A DNA stretch of 64,000 nucleotides from Mesorhizobium sp. B2-4-3 (lineage in GTDB: Bacteria > Pseudomonadota > Alphaproteobacteria > Rhizobiales > Rhizobiaceae): the NCBI RefSeq assembly GCF_006442815.1, contig NZ_VFVL01000001.1:1-64000 (forward strand). The letters are read 5' to 3'. The notes under the pieces are model-generated. The model made no database searches and was not told where the DNA came from. It saw only the letters and a program-made list of their open reading frames with translations. The position numbers were made by a program, and so were the translations under genes. How positions within the stretch are numbered: the first letter of the stretch is position 1; each line of letters starts with the position of its first letter. This document shows, piece after piece, positions 47,486 to 56,905 of this stretch.

Positions 47486-48607
47486 ATGGAACAGATCGAC
47501 TGCATCGTCGCCGGTGCCGGCGTCGTCGGTCTTGCGATTGCGCGCAAGATGGCCGCACGCGGCTTGGACACGCTCATCGTCGAGGCGGCGGATGCCATCG
47601 GCACCGAGACGAGCTCGCGCAATTCGGAAGTGATCCATGCCGGCATCCACTATCCGAAAGGATCGCTGAAGGCGCGGCTCTGCGTCGCCGGCCGCGACAT
47701 GCTCTACCGCTACTGCGCGGAGCGTGCGATCCCGCACCGGCGCTCCGGCAAGCTGATCGTCGCAACCGACGCTGCCCAGGAACCCGCGCTTGCCGCGATC
47801 CGGGCCAATGCGGCAGCCTGCGGTGTAGAAGATTTGCGCTTCGTTTCCGCCGCTGAAGCCCAAGCCCTGGAGCCGGCGCTTCATTGCACCAAAGCCCTGT
47901 TATCGCCCTCCACCGGCATTATCGACAGCCACGCGCTCATGCTCGCCTTGCTCGGCGACGCCGAGGAAAGCGGCGCGATGCTGTCGCTCAACACGCGCAT
48001 CGTTTCGGGCCGCATCGATGCCGGCCGCATCGTGCTCCAGACAATGGACACGGCGAGCGGCGAAGGTTTCGAGATCGCCACGTCGCGCCTCGTCAACGCG
48101 GCCGGCCTTGGCGCCGTTGCGCTGGCGGGCTCGCTCGAAGGCTTCGACCGGCGGTTTTTGCCGACGCTTCGCTACGCCAAGGGCAATTACTTCTCGGTGG
48201 TGGGCCGGGCGCCCTTCTCGCGGCTGGTCTACCCCGTGCCTGAACCGGGCGGGCTTGGCGTCCATCTCACACTTGATCTCGGCGGTACGGCTCGGTTCGG
48301 GCCCGACGTCGAATGGACGGACACGCTCGACTACCGCGTCGAGCCGGCGCGCGGCAAACGCTTCTACGATGCGATCCGCAAATACTGGCCGGATCTGGCC
48401 GACGACAGCCTGCAGCCGGCCTATAGCGGCATTCGGCCGAAACTCTCCGGCCCGGGCGAGGCCAACAGCGACTTCGTCATCCAGGACGCGACGACCCATG
48501 GGAGCGCCGGGCTGGTCAATCTGTTCGGTATCGAAAGCCCAGGCCTGACCTCCAGCCTGGCGATTGCCGAACATGTGACACGCATGCTCGCGTCTGAGGC
48601 GGACTGA
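47486..48607 (+). CDS. FAD-dependent oxidoreductase, L-2-hydroxyglutarate oxidase-like
   Basis: 373-residue flavoprotein. Rossmann motif [19 protein letters not shown], and the YgaF/LhgO-type [19 protein letters not shown] and SGKLIVAT. LhgO oxidises L-2-hydroxyglutarate to 2-oxoglutarate; alternatives are other 2-hydroxy or amino acids. A GGATT site precedes ATG 47486; an earlier in-frame GTG at 47456 is weaker. Divergent from the class III aminotransferase. Confidence 0.8.
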   Translation: MEQIDCIVAGAGVVGLAIARKMAARGLDTLIVEAADAIGTETSSRNSEVIHAGIHYPKGSLKARLCVAGRDMLYRYCAERAIPHRRSGKLIVATDAAQEPALAAIRANAAACGVEDLRFVSAAEAQALEPALHCTKALLSPSTGIIDSHALMLALLGDAEESGAMLSLNTRIVSGRIDAGRIVLQTMDTASGEGFEIATSRLVNAAGLGAVALAGSLEGFDRRFLPTLRYAKGNYFSVVGRAPFSRLVYPVPEPGGLGVHLTLDLGGTARFGPDVEWTDTLDYRVEPARGKRFYDAIRKYWPDLADDSLQPAYSGIRPKLSGPGEANSDFVIQDATTHGSAGLVNLFGIESPGLTSSLAIAEHVTRMLASEAD

Positions 48608-48778
48608 CGGCGCTGACGCGCGGCATCAAGGCCGGTCGCATCTTGCGTTACCTCGGCGAGAGGCTGGCATGTCCACTGAAAGCCGACCTTTTGCAGTCGG
48701 CGCAGCGCCAACCGCCTTGCCGGCACCCTGAGTGACCGGCGGGGGCCGGGAGCGAAGCCAGGTATTGACGGTCAGCTG

Positions 48779-49507
48779 TCAGGCCGCGACTCCGCCCAGG
48801 TAGGCGCTGACGACGGCGTCATTGTTCGCAAGATCGCTTCCCCGCCCTTCAAGCACTATACGTCCGCCCTTTAGAACGTAGCCGTAGTCCGCGAACTTCA
48901 ATGCGACTTTGCTGTTCTGCTCCACCAGTAGGATCGTCACGCCCTCACGATTGAGGCGCTGCACGATGTTCATCACTTCCTTGATCAGCTGTGGCGCCAG
49001 CCCCATTGAAGGCTCGTCGAGCAGCAGCATCTGTGGGGCCGCCATGAGAGCTCTTCCGATCGCCAGCATCTGCTGTTCTCCGCCGGACAGGTTCCTTGCG
49101 TCGCCATTGTGCCTTCGCGCCAGGATCGGGAAGAGTTCGAACACATGATCCAGCCGCCGTCGCCGCTCCGCTTCGTCGGTCAGCGTGAACGAACCCAGGT
49201 CCAGATTCTCCCGGATCGTCATGTCGCCGAAAATGCGCCGTCCCTCGGGAACGTGAACAAGACCTCGGTGGGGCAACCGGTGGGCCGGGACCCTGGTTAT
49301 GTCCTCACCCAGGAATCGGACGCTTCCCGAGGACGCAGCAATGAGACCGGATAGCGTTCGCAATGTCGTGCTTTTGCCGGCGCCGTTGGCGCCGAGCAGT
49401 GCCACGATCTGGCCGCGCCTTATCGAGAGGCTGACGCCATGAAGCGCCTCGATGCTGCCGTAGCGCGCGACGATCCGGTCGGCCGCAAGGACAATATCCG
49501 TGTCCAT
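48779..49507 (-). CDS. livF: Branched-chain amino acid-type ABC transporter ATPase LivF
   Basis: 242-residue ATPase. Walker A GANGAGKST, signature LSGGEQQMLAIGRAL, Walker B MLLLDEPSMGLAPQ. ATG 49507 shares a base with the livG stop (TGATG) and has GGAGG upstream; the TTG at 49510 is rejected. Last gene of the six-gene liv-type operon. The substrate need not be a branched-chain amino acid. Confidence 0.9.
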   Translation of the reverse strand: MDTDIVLAADRIVARYGSIEALHGVSLSIRRGQIVALLGANGAGKSTTLRTLSGLIAASSGSVRFLGEDITRVPAHRLPHRGLVHVPEGRRIFGDMTIRENLDLGSFTLTDEAERRRRLDHVFELFPILARRHNGDARNLSGGEQQMLAIGRALMAAPQMLLLDEPSMGLAPQLIKEVMNIVQRLNREGVTILLVEQNSKVALKFADYGYVLKGGRIVLEGRGSDLANNDAVVSAYLGGVAA

Positions 49508-50271
49508 CAATCCTCCGTGCCGAGATAGGCTTCGATGACTTTCGGATCGGCGCGCACGGCCTCCGGCGTGCCATCGGCGATCTTCTGGCCATAATCGAAG
49601 ACGACGATCTTTTCCGACACCTGCATGACAAGGCCCATATCGTGCTCGATCAAAAGCACGGTGACGCCGGTCTCGTCGCGAATGCGGCGGATCAAATGCA
49701 CAAGATCGAGCTTCTCGCGCTCGTTCAGCCCGGCAGCGGGCTCATCGAGCAGGATGATCTCGGGCGCCGAGGCCAAGGCCCTTGCAAGTTCAAGCCGTCG
49801 CTGGTCGCCGTAGGAAAGGCCGCCGGCCAGACGATGCGCATGTTCAGCGATGCCGACGAACTCGAGCCAGCGCATTCCCGCCCCGCGTATCATATCCTCC
49901 TCCCGCCGTTGCGACGGCAGGTGCAGGATTGCCGAGACGATGCCGTGGCGGCTGCGGCAATGCTGGCCGGACATGGCATTTTCCAGAACCGACATTTCCT
50001 TGAACAAGCGGATGTTCTGGAAAGTGCGGGCAAGGCCGAGCGCTGTGATGCGGTGCGGCGGCAAGCCCGCGATCGGCCGGCCGCCCAGCCGGATCGAGCC
50101 GCCCTTTGGCTTATAGAAGCCGGTCAGGCAATTGAAGAGGGACGTCTTGCCCGCGCCATTCGGCCCGATGAGGCTGTTGATGGCGCCCTTCTCCACTGAG
50201 AACGAAATATCCTGCAGAACCTTCAGCCCTCCGAAGCTGAGGCGCAGATCGCGGACTTCCAGCAAGGCCAT
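49507..50271 (-). CDS. livG: Branched-chain amino acid-type ABC transporter ATPase LivG
   Basis: 254-residue ATPase. Walker A GPNGAGKTS, signature LSYGDQRRLELARAL, Walker B IILLDEPAAGLN, H-loop LLIEHDMGLVM. ATG 50271 begins 2 bases after the livM stop. Pairs with LivF to drive the LivHM permease. Confidence 0.9.
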   Translation of the reverse strand: MALLEVRDLRLSFGGLKVLQDISFSVEKGAINSLIGPNGAGKTSLFNCLTGFYKPKGGSIRLGGRPIAGLPPHRITALGLARTFQNIRLFKEMSVLENAMSGQHCRSRHGIVSAILHLPSQRREEDMIRGAGMRWLEFVGIAEHAHRLAGGLSYGDQRRLELARALASAPEIILLDEPAAGLNEREKLDLVHLIRRIRDETGVTVLLIEHDMGLVMQVSEKIVVFDYGQKIADGTPEAVRADPKVIEAYLGTED

Positions 50272-50273
50272 GG

Positions 50274-51233
50274 TCAACCCCGCTTGTCCGGCCACAGGCC
50301 GTTTGGCCTGAAGAGCATGATTGCCAGTAGCGCCACAGCCGTGACCAGCGGACGATAGGTGCCCGCCCCGCGCAGCACTTCCGGCAGCAGGGCCACGAGT
50401 ATCGCACCCAGGACGACACCGGGGATGCGGCCCATGCCGCCCAGGACGACGCCTAGCAGGATCAGAAGCGACTGGTTGAAGGTGAAGCTTTCCGGCGAAA
50501 TCGCGGTCATCTTCGCAGCGTAGAGACACCCGGCCACCGACGCGATCACGGCCCCCATCATATAGGCCTGCAGCTTGGCCGACACACGATTGATGCCGAT
50601 ACCTGCGGCGGCGTCCTCGTCATAACGGACATAGAACCACGCACGCCCCATGCGCGACCGCTCGACGCTCAGGCAGACGAAGACGGCAAGCAGCGCGAGC
50701 GCCAGGAACGCATAGTAGAAGTGCTGCACCTGCATCAGCTTGAAGCCCAGTATCTCCGGCCGCTCGATACCGACGAGGCCGCTGGCGCCGCCGGTGATAT
50801 CGAGGTTGCGGGCAATGATGCGCACGATCTCGCCGAAGCCCAGGGTGACGATCGCCAGGTAGTCGCTGCGCAGCCTCAAGGTCGGCGCGCCGATGATGAC
50901 ACCGGCCAGACAGGCTGCCGCCATGGCGACGGGAATCGTGAGCCAGAAGTTGAAGCCGAATTCCGAGGTCAGGATGCCGGTCGTGTAGGCGCCGACAGCA
51001 AAGAAGGCCGCGTAGCCGAGGTCAAGCAGGCCCGCATAGCCGACGACGATGTTGAGACCGAGGCACAACACGACATAGAGCAACGCCGTGGTTGCCACCT
51101 CCGTCACATAGGCATTGGCAAAGTGCGGCAGCACCAGCGCGCAGCCAAGCGCGGCGAGACCCGGCAGCAGATGCGAGCGCCGCACCAACGGCGGTTGCGC
51201 GGCGGCGGGCAAGGTCCTGGCTCCGTCGCTCAT
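50274..51233 (-). CDS. livM: Branched-chain amino acid-type ABC transporter permease LivM
   Basis: 319-residue permease with about eight to ten membrane segments (VATTALLYVVLCLGLNIVVGYAG, GAYTTGILTS, AIVTLGFGEIVRI). The GLLDLGYAAFFAVGAY hallmark is present. ATG 51233 overlaps the livH stop. The longer frame to 52208 is shadow. Confidence 0.9.
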   Translation of the reverse strand: MSDGARTLPAAAQPPLVRRSHLLPGLAALGCALVLPHFANAYVTEVATTALLYVVLCLGLNIVVGYAGLLDLGYAAFFAVGAYTTGILTSEFGFNFWLTIPVAMAAACLAGVIIGAPTLRLRSDYLAIVTLGFGEIVRIIARNLDITGGASGLVGIERPEILGFKLMQVQHFYYAFLALALLAVFVCLSVERSRMGRAWFYVRYDEDAAAGIGINRVSAKLQAYMMGAVIASVAGCLYAAKMTAISPESFTFNQSLLILLGVVLGGMGRIPGVVLGAILVALLPEVLRGAGTYRPLVTAVALLAIMLFRPNGLWPDKRG

Positions 51234-52144
51234 CACACCCGCTCCACAACCGAGCGTCCGAGCAGGCCGGTCGGCTTGAAGACCAGGAACAGGATCAGCG
51301 CGCCGAACACGAAGACGTCGCGCCATTCCGATCCGACGAAGGGCAAGGATGACCCGTAGGCCTCGAGAAGGCCGAGCAGCAGGCCGCCAAGCATGGCGCC
51401 CGGCACACTGCCGATGCCGCCGATGACGGCCGCGGTGAACGCTTTGAGCCCCATGATGAAGCCCATGAAGAAATGGACGCTGCCATAGTAGGCGCCCGCC
51501 ATGACGCCGCCGCCGGCCGCGAGCGCCGATCCCATGAAGAAGGTCAGCGCGATCACCCGATCGACATCGATGCCCATCAGGCGGCTGGCCCCCATGTCGA
51601 TCGACACGGCGCGCATCGCCTTGCCGTACATGGTGCGCGAGACAAAGGCCTGCATCCCAGCCATCAGCAGGATCGAGGCGGCGACAAGCACGATCTGTGT
51701 GTATGTGATGTGCACAGCCGAAACGTCCAGGCCCGCAAAACCGAGATCGGTGTTGAATGCGAAATGCCGCCCGCCGGTCAGCGCAAGCGCGGTGCCATTC
51801 AGCACCATCGAGGCGCCGAGCGCGGTGATCAGGATCGACAGGCGCGGCGCGTTGCGCATCGGCCGGTAGGCGAAGCGCTCGATGACGACGCCGAGCAACC
51901 CTACGGCCAGCATCGAAACCAGCAAGGCGCAGACGACGCCCGCCCAGCCATTGCCGACCCACACGCCGACGAAGGAAAACGCGATGAGGCCAACGAAGGC
52001 GCCGCTCATATAGATATCGCCATGGGCGAAATTCAGGAGCTTGATGACGCCGAAGACCATGCTGTAGCCGAGCGCGATCAGGGCGTAGAACGAGCCGACG
52101 ATCAGGCCGTTCACCAATTGCTGAATGACTAGGTCGAGCGTCAT
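51233..52144 (-). CDS. livH: Branched-chain amino acid-type ABC transporter permease LivH
   Basis: 303-residue permease beginning MTLDLVIQQLVNGLIVGSF. Family motifs GSFYALIALGYSMVFGVIKLLNFAHGD and GGIGSVPGAMLGGLLLGL are visible. GGAG precedes ATG 52144. A hairpin lies between it and the binding-protein gene upstream. Confidence 0.9.
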   Translation of the reverse strand: MTLDLVIQQLVNGLIVGSFYALIALGYSMVFGVIKLLNFAHGDIYMSGAFVGLIAFSFVGVWVGNGWAGVVCALLVSMLAVGLLGVVIERFAYRPMRNAPRLSILITALGASMVLNGTALALTGGRHFAFNTDLGFAGLDVSAVHITYTQIVLVAASILLMAGMQAFVSRTMYGKAMRAVSIDMGASRLMGIDVDRVIALTFFMGSALAAGGGVMAGAYYGSVHFFMGFIMGLKAFTAAVIGGIGSVPGAMLGGLLLGLLEAYGSSLPFVGSEWRDVFVFGALILFLVFKPTGLLGRSVVERV

Positions 52145-52228
52145 TGATGCTCCGGTGCAGAAATTGAAAAAGTCGAGCCTTGGCGAAGCATCGGTAGCTG
52201 CCGGCCACATAGCCGCAAAAACAGGAAT

Positions 52229-52264
52229 GATGCCGAGGCTGGCAAAAAAGGCCGCCTCGGCATC
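52229..52264 (-). promoter_or_regulatory. Hairpin between livK-type and livH genes
   Basis: GATGCCGAGGC at 52229-52239 pairs perfectly with GCCTCGGCATC at 52254-52264, with an A-rich loop on the plus strand (T-rich in the minus-strand transcript). It starts 16 bases past the binding-protein stop codon. It is a typical stabilising or attenuating stem after a periplasmic binding-protein message. Confidence 0.7.
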
Positions 52265-52279
52265 AGCATGTTTCGTCGG

Positions 52280-53389
52280 TTACTCGGTGGCGACCCACTT
52301 GCCGCCCTTGGCAACGACCGGGCGGAAGTTCGACGTCTGCAGCGTATTCTTGTCGGTGAACTTGATTTCGCCGGCCAGACCCTTGAAGTCGCTTGCTTTC
52401 AGCGCCTCGATGATTGCCTTCTGATCGGCGGATTTTGCCCGTGCGATGGCGTCTACGATCAGGTCGCCGACATCATGGGAAAGGGCCGCGTAGGCGCCGG
52501 CGTCGCGGCCATAGGCGTCCTTGTACTTGGCCTTGAAATCGGCAGCGCCGGAGAGGAGATCGACGGTTGGCGGGGACAGCAGAAACACGCCCTCGCCCGC
52601 CGAGCCCGCTATCTCCAGATATTCCGGCGAATTGTTGCCGTCGCCGAGAACGATGCCGCCCTGGAAGCCTGCCTGCCGAAGCTGCTTGGTGAGAAGCGCG
52701 CCGCCGGCATGATAGGCGGTCCAGAAGACGGCATCCGCGCCGCTTGATTTAACCTTGGTGACGACCGCCGAATAGTCCTGCTCGCCGGCGGTGGTGGTTT
52801 CCTTGGCGGCGATCTCGCCGCCCGCGTTCTTGAAGGCTTCGGCGGTGAGCTTTGCCAGGTCGGAGGAATAGGCGTCGCCTTCGTCTATGACTGCGATCTT
52901 CTTGTAGCCGTTCTTCTTGAAGAGCTCGACGGCAGTGGTCGCCTGCATGTCGCCGGTCGAGTTGGCGAGGAAGGCGTTGCCCTGATTGGCGGCGACCAGC
53001 TTGGTCGAATTCGCGCCGATGATGACGAACGGAACGCCGGCATCGCCATAGATCTTCAACGTCGGCAACACGGCGCCCGAGCAGTAGCCGCCGACGATTG
53101 CCGTCACGCCTTCCGATATCAGCTTGCTGCCGGCGGTGACCGCCTGCTGCGGATCGCAGGCGTCGTCGGCAGTGGTTGTGGTGATCTTGTCGCCATTGAC
53201 GCCGCCCTTGGCATTGGCGGCATCGATCGCCATCTTCACCGCGTTTTCCATGTCCTGTCCTTCGCTGGCCAACTGGCCGGTCATCGGCGCGACGATGCCG
53301 ATCTTGATGTCGGCAGCGGCGGCAACTGCGGTCATGGCCAGCCCGGCAAGGGCGGTGGCGCAGGCAAGCCTCTTGAAGGAAACAACCAT
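52280..53389 (-). CDS. Branched-chain amino acid-type ABC transporter binding protein
   Basis: 369-residue periplasmic binding protein of the LivK/LivJ class (type I fold). Signal peptide (ACATALAGLAMTAVAAAA), then IKIGIVAPMTGQLASEGQDMENAVKM, and AIVGGYCSGAVLPTLKIYGDAGVPF. Three ATG codons lie close together; 53389 fits GGAGAG at 53394-53399 best. No specificity can be assigned. Second gene of the operon headed by the RraA-like gene. Confidence 0.88.
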   Translation of the reverse strand: MVVSFKRLACATALAGLAMTAVAAAADIKIGIVAPMTGQLASEGQDMENAVKMAIDAANAKGGVNGDKITTTTADDACDPQQAVTAGSKLISEGVTAIVGGYCSGAVLPTLKIYGDAGVPFVIIGANSTKLVAANQGNAFLANSTGDMQATTAVELFKKNGYKKIAVIDEGDAYSSDLAKLTAEAFKNAGGEIAAKETTTAGEQDYSAVVTKVKSSGADAVFWTAYHAGGALLTKQLRQAGFQGGIVLGDGNNSPEYLEIAGSAGEGVFLLSPPTVDLLSGAADFKAKYKDAYGRDAGAYAALSHDVGDLIVDAIARAKSADQKAIIEALKASDFKGLAGEIKFTDKNTLQTSNFRPVVAKGGKWVATE

Positions 53390-53415
53390 CATTCTCTCCA
53401 TTTTCCCCTGTTGGC

Positions 53416-53440
53416 GCATCCGGGTCGTGGCCCGGAATGC
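53416..53440 (-). promoter_or_regulatory. Hairpin upstream of the livK-type gene
   Basis: GCATCCGGG at 53416-53424 pairs with CCCGGAATGC at 53431-53440 with one bulge and a six-base loop. It lies in the 182-base spacer between the RraA-like gene and the binding-protein gene. It may be an intercistronic processing or terminator element. Confidence 0.45.
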
Positions 53441-53571
53441 ATTCTGCTTGATTGTCGCCGAGCCGCTCTGGGCGGATCGGCCAGGTTGCGCTCCTCCTTC
53501 CGAGGCGGAGCGGCAATGTTTGCAATCGCCAGCCGGCCTGCGATCGAGGCCCTGGCGTCAGGCTCTGCAAC

Positions 53572-54207
53572 TCAATGGCTGCTGGCCGGAGCCTGGGCAT
53601 AGGCACCCTGGTAGCGGTTCTCCTTGATGCTCTGCATGATGTCGGCTTCGCGCGCTTCCTGCGCCTTGACGGCTGCCAGCAAGGCCGTGGCGCCCTCGAA
53701 CGGAAACGCCACGACGCCGTCCTCGTCGCCCACGACGATGTCGCCGGGACCGACGACCATTCCGCCCACCGAGACCGGAACATTGATCGCCCCGGGGCCG
53801 TCCTTGTAGGGGCCGAGGTGGATGGCCGATCGCGCGAAGCAGGGAAATGGGTTGCGGCCGATGGCGCCGGCATCGCGGATGGCTCCGTCGATGACGATGC
53901 CGGCGGCGCCGCGTGAGGCAGCGAGGCTTGTCATGATCTCGCCGACGAGTGCCCGCCCTTCGTAACCGCCGCCATCGACGACGATGACATCGCCCGGCTG
54001 TACCAGGTCGAGCGCGCGATGGATGAACTGGTTATCGCCGGGGCGCGTCCTCACTGTCAGCGCCCGTCCCACCATGATGCCGCTGATCTTGTGGAACGGT
54101 CGCAACCCGACGGCGCCGGGCACCCGGGCAAGATTGTCGCTGATCAACGGCGTGGCAAAGACGCGGAACGCGTCGACCAGTTCACCCTCCCGCTGCCCGC
54201 CTGCCAT
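53572..54207 (-). CDS. RraA-family protein heading the liv-type operon
   Basis: 211-residue RraA/HMG-aldolase family protein: VVDGGGYEGRALVGEIMTSLA and IVIDGAIRDAGAIG hold the conserved E and R-D. GGAGG precedes ATG 54207; the longer frame to 54240 runs into the operator and is rejected. May cleave or decarboxylate a 2-oxo acid made by the neighbouring pathway. About 45 percent of its visible motifs parallel the RraA-like gene at 44966, but the two look only distantly related. Confidence 0.82.
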   Translation of the reverse strand: MAGGQREGELVDAFRVFATPLISDNLARVPGAVGLRPFHKISGIMVGRALTVRTRPGDNQFIHRALDLVQPGDVIVVDGGGYEGRALVGEIMTSLAASRGAAGIVIDGAIRDAGAIGRNPFPCFARSAIHLGPYKDGPGAINVPVSVGGMVVGPGDIVVGDEDGVVAFPFEGATALLAAVKAQEAREADIMQSIKENRYQGAYAQAPASSH

Positions 54208-54225
54208 TTTTGTCCTCCAATTTGT

Positions 54226-54240
54226 GAATATATTATCCAA
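54226..54240. promoter_or_regulatory. Shared palindromic operator, site 1 (RraA/liv operon)
   Basis: GAATATATTATCCAA, which reads TTGGATAATATATTC on the minus strand. It matches the TTGGATA-N3-TATYC pattern also found at 54376 and 63469. It sits just upstream of the ribosome binding site of the RraA-like gene. Confidence 0.65.
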
Positions 54241-54375
54241 TCATCATTTGAAGAGCAAAGTCAACCGGCTTACTTGGAGCTGTTCGAAAAAGCCGATTCC
54301 CCCGCAATTCCGGGCCTGGAGCCGCTTTCGACCTTGCCACACCGGGCTTGCCATAGGCTCGTGCTTGGCGATAGA

Positions 54376-54390
54376 TTGGATAACATATCC
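54376..54390. promoter_or_regulatory. Shared palindromic operator, site 2 (SDR/pxpBC operon)
   Basis: TTGGATAACATATCC, the most symmetric of the three copies (GGATA-ACA-TATCC). It lies 29 bases before the GTG start of the SDR gene. Likely a GntR/FadR-type operator; no such regulator gene is in this part of the window. Confidence 0.65.
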
Positions 54391-54418
54391 TCATTAGACA
54401 TCAAAAAAGGAATCGGCT

Positions 54419-55195
54419 GTGAAGCATGCAGGCAAAGTCGTGATCATCACCGGGGCGGCGCAAGGCCTGGGCCTCGCCTGCGCAGAGCGCTTTCATGCCG
54501 ACGGCGCCAATGTCGTGCTCGTGGATGTGAAGGCCGACCGCGGCGGCGAGCATGCTCAACGTCTCGGCAAGCGCGCCGTCTGGCTCGAAGCGGATCTTTC
54601 CGCATGCACGGCGGACATGGCCGCCAGCATCATCGCCGAAGCCACCGGCGCCTTTGGCGGTATCGACGTCTTGATCAACAATGCCGGTGTGATCCACCTC
54701 GATGATTTCGTCGACTTCCCCGAGGAAGCCTTCGATTGGGTTCAGCGCGTCAATCTCAAGGCGCCGTTCCTTCTCGGTCAGGCTGCGGCACGAGCCATGA
54801 TCGCTCAAAGGCGCGGCGGCTCGATCATCAACATGTCGTCGATCAATGCCATCCTGGCCATTCCCAATTCCGTCGCCTACGCGGTGTCGAAGGGCGGCAT
54901 CAAGCAGCTGACGGCGGTGATGGCGGTCGGGCTCATCCCGCACAACATCCGCGTCAACGCCATCGGACCGGGAACGATCATGACCGACATGGTCAGGAGC
55001 TCGGTCATGGCCAGCGAAGCGCAGCGGCAGACCATACTGTCGCGAACGCCGAGTGGGCGCTGCGGCGAGCCATCGGAGATCGCCAGCGTCGCCTCCTTCC
55101 TGGCCAGCGACGATGCCTCCTACATCGTGGGCCAGACTATTTATCCAGATGGCGGCCGCCTGATCCTGAACTACACCGTGCCGGTGAAGGACTGA
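54419..55195 (+). CDS. Short-chain dehydrogenase/reductase, first gene of the pxpBC operon
   Basis: 258-residue SDR starting at GTG 54419 with AAGGAA upstream. Cofactor motif TGAAQGLGLA, NNAGV, and catalytic YAVSKGG after NMSSINA. Acts on an unidentified alcohol or ketone. It precedes pxpB by 6 bases. Confidence 0.87.
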   Translation: MKHAGKVVIITGAAQGLGLACAERFHADGANVVLVDVKADRGGEHAQRLGKRAVWLEADLSACTADMAASIIAEATGAFGGIDVLINNAGVIHLDDFVDFPEEAFDWVQRVNLKAPFLLGQAAARAMIAQRRGGSIINMSSINAILAIPNSVAYAVSKGGIKQLTAVMAVGLIPHNIRVNAIGPGTIMTDMVRSSVMASEAQRQTILSRTPSGRCGEPSEIASVASFLASDDASYIVGQTIYPDGGRLILNYTVPVKD

Positions 55196-55201
55196 CCGCT
55201 C

Positions 55202-55867
55202 ATGACCATTGGGCCAGCACCGCGCATCAGCCTTGCGGGATCAGGCGCGCTGCTTCTCGATGGCGCGCAGGCAAGGTTCGACGACACCACTCAAGAGTTG
55301 GTTTGGGCTGTGGCGGAAGCTGCACGAGGCCTCGACGGCGTGCGCGAGACGGCCCCCGGCATGAACAACCTGCTGGTGCTGTTCGACCCGCTCGTCACGG
55401 ATGCATCGAGTGTCGGCGAACAACTGCAATCACTTTGGGCCGGCACCGATCCACAAATGGCCGCCGGCACTTTGCACAGGATTCCCGTGCATTACGGCGG
55501 CGCGTGCGGCGAAGACCTCGCTGGCTGGGCCGCGCATTGCGCATTGTCGCTGGAAGAGACGGTCAATCGTCACGCGGCCGCGACCTATTCCGTAGCCGCT
55601 ATCGGGGCCATGCCGGGCTTTCCTTACTTGTCCGGTCTCGACCCGCGGCTCAACTGGCCACGGCGCAAGAACCCCCGCCTGAAAGTGGCCGAAGGCGCCG
55701 TCATCATCGGCGGCGCGCAGGCAGGCATCATGCCGATGACCGCGCCGTCGGGGTGGCACATTATCGGCCACACCGACGTGAGGCTTTTCGATATTCAGGC
55801 GCAATCGCCGGTGCTGCTGAGGCCTGGAGACACGATCCAATTCGAGATTGCGGGCATCGAGCAATGA
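55202..55867 (+). CDS. pxpB: 5-oxoprolinase subunit PxpB (AHS1/KipI family)
   Basis: 221-residue protein of the AHS1 family, also found as part of urea carboxylase's carboxyltransferase domain. GMNNLLVLFDP, AAIGAMPGFPYLSGLD and GGAQAGIMPMTAPSGWHIIG are signatures. With PxpC and PxpA it makes the ATP-dependent 5-oxoprolinase in E. coli. Here it is next to a biotin carboxylase and carriers in the divergent gene set, so a carboxylase role is possible. Its stop overlaps pxpC. Confidence 0.88.
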   Translation: MTIGPAPRISLAGSGALLLDGAQARFDDTTQELVWAVAEAARGLDGVRETAPGMNNLLVLFDPLVTDASSVGEQLQSLWAGTDPQMAAGTLHRIPVHYGGACGEDLAGWAAHCALSLEETVNRHAAATYSVAAIGAMPGFPYLSGLDPRLNWPRRKNPRLKVAEGAVIIGGAQAGIMPMTAPSGWHIIGHTDVRLFDIQAQSPVLLRPGDTIQFEIAGIEQ

Positions 55868-56841
55868 TCGAAATCCTGTCCACCGGTCTTCCGAACACTG
55901 TCCAGGACCTCGGCCGGCCAGGCTATCTGGCGCTCGGAATCAGCCATGGCGGCGCCATGGACAGCCAGGCGCTGGCGATCGCCAATTTCATGCTGGGCAA
56001 TGACCGATCGGCCGCGGGGCTGGAGATCGCGCTCTATCCCTTCCGGCTCAAGGCACATGTCGACACCGCGTTGGCCATCACGGGAGCCGACTGCCCGATC
56101 AGTATCGATGATCGGCGGTATCCGCCCTGGTGGGCAACCACTATCCGCGCGGGCGAGACGCTTCTGGTGGAAGCGCCTCGCGCAGGCGCGCGTTCTTATA
56201 TCGCCTTCGCCGGCGGGCTCGACCTGCCATCCGTCATGGGCTCGCGCGCGACGGATGCGAAAGGCGGTTTCGGCGGGCTTGCCGGGCGCGGCCTTGCGCG
56301 CGGCGACCAGCTCCAGCTCAACAGCGCGGTATGCCCGCTTCCCTCCGCAGGCCTTGGCGTGGCACTGGAAGAACGGCAAGCCGCGAGCAACGCCAACTTC
56401 TCTCCGATCGAACTGAGGGTGCTTCCCGCCGCCGAGTTCGACGCTTTCACGGCGCAAGCGCAGGCGGCCTTCACCAGCAGCGACTGGAAGATCACCAGCG
56501 AAGCCAACCGCATGGGCTATCGCTTGTCCGGAGAAACGCTCTCGCTAGCCTCACCCCTGGAATTGCTCTCGCATGGCATCGTGCCAGGCACCATTCAGGT
56601 GCCGCCGTCCGGCCAGCCGATCGTCCAGCTTGCCGATGCCAACACCTGCGGCGGCTACCCGAAGATCGCAACCGTGATCGAAGCTGATCTCTGGCGCCTC
56701 GCGCAAGCGCCGGTCGGCGCGCGCTTGCGTTTTGTGCCAGTATCGATCGAAGTGGCGACCCAAGCACTGCGTATTGCCAGGCAGCAGCTTGACGCGCTTG
56801 CCGCGCGGAACATCGGCTTGGGTGGCCTCCGACCACGATGA
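55864..56841 (+). CDS. pxpC: 5-oxoprolinase subunit PxpC (AHS2/KipA family)
   Basis: 325-residue AHS2 protein, the second half of the urea-carboxylase-type carboxyltransferase domain. MIEILSTGLPNTVQDLGRPGY, GAMDSQALAIANFMLGN, SYIAFAGGLDLPSVMGSRAT and PPSGQPIVQLADANTCGGYP are diagnostic. ATG 55864 overlaps the pxpB stop. Often annotated biotin-dependent carboxyltransferase family. Followed by 64 bases before the epoxide hydrolase gene. Confidence 0.88.
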   Translation: MIEILSTGLPNTVQDLGRPGYLALGISHGGAMDSQALAIANFMLGNDRSAAGLEIALYPFRLKAHVDTALAITGADCPISIDDRRYPPWWATTIRAGETLLVEAPRAGARSYIAFAGGLDLPSVMGSRATDAKGGFGGLAGRGLARGDQLQLNSAVCPLPSAGLGVALEERQAASNANFSPIELRVLPAAEFDAFTAQAQAAFTSSDWKITSEANRMGYRLSGETLSLASPLELLSHGIVPGTIQVPPSGQPIVQLADANTCGGYPKIATVIEADLWRLAQAPVGARLRFVPVSIEVATQALRIARQQLDALAARNIGLGGLRPR

Positions 56842-56905
56842 CGGCCGGAGCGACCACAAAAGCCGCAACGATATCGACTGGTTCAACCCATAGCGCCGAG
56901 CGGAC

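Noticed and set aside
45908..47884. Longer start for the class III aminotransferase (47884)
   Set aside because: The extra 200 codons overlap the divergent FAD oxidoreductase gene; ATG 47284 has AGGAG upstream and begins the family domain.
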